Source of the DNA: Mantamonas sphyraenae
Lineage: Eukaryota; CRuMs; Mantamonadidae
Assembly: GCA_026936335.1 (NCBI GenBank)
Contig: JAPMXV010000049.1
Coordinates: 186,001-250,000 of the forward strand
DNA: 64,000 nt
Direction of reading: 5' to 3'
Below are positions 63,201 to 64,000 of this stretch, one piece after another. Both the position numbers and the translations under genes were made by a program. Under the pieces are notes generated by a model. That model had not been told where the DNA came from. It did no database searches and was given only the letters and a program-made list of their open reading frames with translations. Within the stretch, counting starts at the first letter, position 1, and each line of letters opens with the position of its first letter.

Positions 63201-64000
63201 GCGCTTGTGCATGCTGTTCCTTCAGTTCTGCCACAGCCTTGCCATGCTCTTCCTTCAGCCCAGACATGGCCTTGTCATGCTCTTCCTTCAGCGCAGTCAG
63301 TGCATCCTCATGCGACCCATCCTTGACAACAAGCGCTTGCGCATGTTGCTCCTTCACTTCTGCCACAGCCTTGCCATGCTCTTCCTTCAGCGCAGACATG
63401 GCCTTGTCATGCTCTTCCTCCAGCTCAGTCAGTGCGTCCTCATGCGACTCATCCTTGACAATGAGCGCATGTGCATGCTGTCCCTTCAGTTCTGCCACAG
63501 CCTTGTCGTACTGCTCCTTCAGCGCAGTCAGTGCATCCTCATGCGACCCATCCTTGACAACGAGCGCTTGTGCATGCTGTTCCTTCAGTTCTGCCACAGC
63601 CTTGCCATGCTCTTCCTTCAGCCCAGACATGGCCTTGTCATGCTCTTCCTTCAGCGCAGTCAGTGCATCCTCATGCGACCCATCCTTGACAACAAGCGCT
63701 TGCGCATGTTGCTCCTTCACTTCTGCCACAGCCTTGCCATGCTCTTCCTTCAGCGCAGACATGGCCTTGTCATGCTCTTCCTCCAGCTCAGTCAGTGCGT
63801 CCTCATGCGACTCATCCTTGACAATGAGCGCATGTGCATGCTGTCCCTTCAGTTCTGCCACAGCCTTGTCGTACTGCTCCTTCAGCGCAGTCAGTGCATC
63901 CTCATGCGACCCATCCTTGACAACGAGCGCTTGTGCATGCTGTTCCTTCAGTTCTGCCACAGCCTTGCCATGCTCTTCCTTCAGCCCAGACATGGCCTTG
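59090..64000. repeat. 33-bp repeats with 363-bp and about 2574-bp higher order
   Basis: The GTCGTACTGC marker recurs at 60568, 60931, 61294 and at 62779, 63142, 63505, 63868, spacing 363 bp exactly (eleven 33-bp units). The two 363-bp blocks are separated by a 99-bp-type stretch that repeats the one at 59450-60140 at an offset of 2577 bp (2574, or 78 units, plus the 3-bp insertion at 60208). The array continues past the right edge. Confidence 0.92.
60208..64000 (-). CDS. giant coiled-coil protein, N-terminal part (runs off right edge)
   Basis: More than 1260 codons of pure 11-residue repeats, ending at an in-frame TAG at 60208-60210. The super-unit is 121 residues, that is eleven 11-mers (EEHDKAMSGLK, EEHGKAVAELK, EQHAQALVVKD, GSHEDALTALK, EQYDKAVAELK, GQHAHALIVKD, ESHEDALTELE and so on). 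The stop comes from a 3-bp insertion (CAGTAC to CAGTAGTAC) relative to all sister units, and the frame continues unchanged beyond it. This is probably one gene with 53887-60207. The true start is outside the window. Confidence 0.75.
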   Translation of the reverse strand, partial: KAMSGLKEEHGKAVAELKEQHAQALVVKDGSHEDALTALKEQYDKAVAELKGQHAHALIVKDESHEDALTELEEEHDKAMSALKEEHGKAVAEVKEQHAQALVVKDGSHEDALTALKEEHDKAMSGLKEEHGKAVAELKEQHAQALVVKDGSHEDALTALKEQYDKAVAELKGQHAHALIVKDESHEDALTELEEEHDKAMSALKEEHGKAVAEVKEQHAQALVVKDGSHEDALTALKEEHDKAMSGLKEEHGKAVAELKEQHAQALVVKDGSHEDALTALKEQYDKAVAELKGQHAHALIVKDESHEDALTELEEEHDKAMSALKEEHGKAVAELKEQHAQALVVKDGSHEDALTALKEEHDKAMSGLKEEHGKAVAELKEQHAQALVVKDGSHEDALTALKEQYDKAVAELKGQHAHALIVKDESHEDALTELEEEHDKAMSALKEEHGKAVAELKEQHAQALVVKDKSHEEALTELKEEHDKTVAELKEQHAQALVVKDKSHEDALTELKEEHDKTVAELKEQHAQALVVKDKSHEDALTELSEQHDKAVAELKEQHAHALVVKDGSHEDALTELKEQHDKAVAELKEQHAQALVVKDESHEDALTELEEEHDKAMSGLKEEHGNAVEELKEQHAHALVVKDESHEDALTELKEEHDKTVAELKEQHAQALVVKDESHEDALTELEEEHDKAMSELKEEHDKTVAELKEQHAQALVVKDESQEDALTELKEEHDKTVAELKEQHAQALVVKDKSHEDALTELKEEHDKAMSELKEQHDKTVAELQEQHAQALVVKDESHEDALTELKEEHDKAMSGLKEEHGKAVAEVKEQHAQALVVKDGSHEDALTALKEEHDKAMSGLKEEHGKAVAELKEQHAQALVVKDGSHEDALTALKEQYDKAVAELKGQHAHALIVKDESHEDALTELEEEHDKAMSALKEEHGKAVAEVKEQHAQALVVKDGSHEDALTALKEEHDKAMSGLKEEHGKAVAELKEQHAQALVVKDGSHEDALTALKEQYDKAVAELKGQHAHALIVKDESHEDALTELEEEHDKAMSALKEEHGKAVAEVKEQHAQALVVKDGSHEDALTALKEEHDKAMSGLKEEHGKAVAELKEQHAQALVVKDGSHEDALTALKEQYDKAVAELKGQHAHALIVKDESHEDALTELEEEHDKAMSALKEEHGKAVAEVKEQHAQALVVKDGSHEDALTALKEEHDKAMSGLKEEHGKAVAELKEQHAQALVVKDGSHEDALTALKEQ

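Noticed and set aside
59090-64000. Regular repeats that might be taken for a CRISPR array or non-coding satellite
   Set aside because: No spacers between repeats, units are contiguous 33-mers, and the minus frame stays open with coiled-coil periodicity.
1-64000. tRNA, rRNA and transposable-element genes
   Set aside because: I saw no B-box-like tRNA arm, rRNA core, transposase or reverse transcriptase; a covariance-model scan would be needed to exclude small RNAs.

Overview
The window is nuclear DNA from a unicellular eukaryote with a very compact, GC-rich genome. Introns are few and short (about 85 to 340 bp, GT-AG), and intergenic gaps are often 20 to 200 bp. The gene set includes a polyglutamylase catalytic subunit of TTLL1 type, which implies a cilium or flagellum. 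It also includes N-glycan processing (MGAT2), a GT49 glycosyltransferase, hamartin (TSC1), a fungal-type sphingolipid C9-methyltransferase and a fungal-type DUG glutathione-degradation protein. That mixture suggests a free-living protist, possibly near the opisthokonts, but the sequence alone does not fix the lineage.

Layout. 1-1118: 3' part of MGAT2 (minus), cut by the left edge. 1199-7776: two near-identical tandem 3.3-kb units, each with a Rho/Rac GTPase (minus) and a Ras-like GTPase (plus) diverging from a shared promoter. 7.9-11 kb: large leucine-rich-repeat protein. 11-20.3 kb: GT49 enzyme, inositol-3-phosphate synthase, U1-C, IPP isomerase and TSC1. 20.4-36.1 kb: a 12.2-kb block flanked by 1.78-kb inverted repeats, each carrying a sphingolipid C9-methyltransferase; the left copy is frameshifted and the right one intact. 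Inside the block are an RCC1-guanylate kinase-ADP-ribosylglycohydrolase fusion, an OTUD5-like deubiquitinase, a mitochondrial Fe/Mn superoxide dismutase, a DUG3-DUG2 fusion and TFIIF beta. 36-44 kb: the kinetochore scaffold KNL1 and the mitotic phosphatase CDC25, diverging from one short promoter. 44-53.9 kb: a tiny three-exon KEOPS PCC1, MICOS subunit MIC19, PA2G4/EBP1, a protein of repeated ubiquitin-like modules, a U-box/TPR protein (frameshifted) and TTLL1. 53.9-64 kb: a giant coiled-coil protein made of 11-residue repeats with several levels of higher-order DNA repetition and one in-frame stop.

The most notable points are two multi-domain fusions (a myristoylation-motif RCC1-GK-ARH protein, and the whole Dug2-Dug3 glutathione amidase in one polypeptide), the MELT-type arrays of KNL1, the nested 33/363/about 2574-bp coiled-coil repeats, and two recent gene duplications. 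Gene boundaries come from reading splice signals and family conservation by eye; 5' exons of TSC1, KNL1 and IPP isomerase are the least certain.
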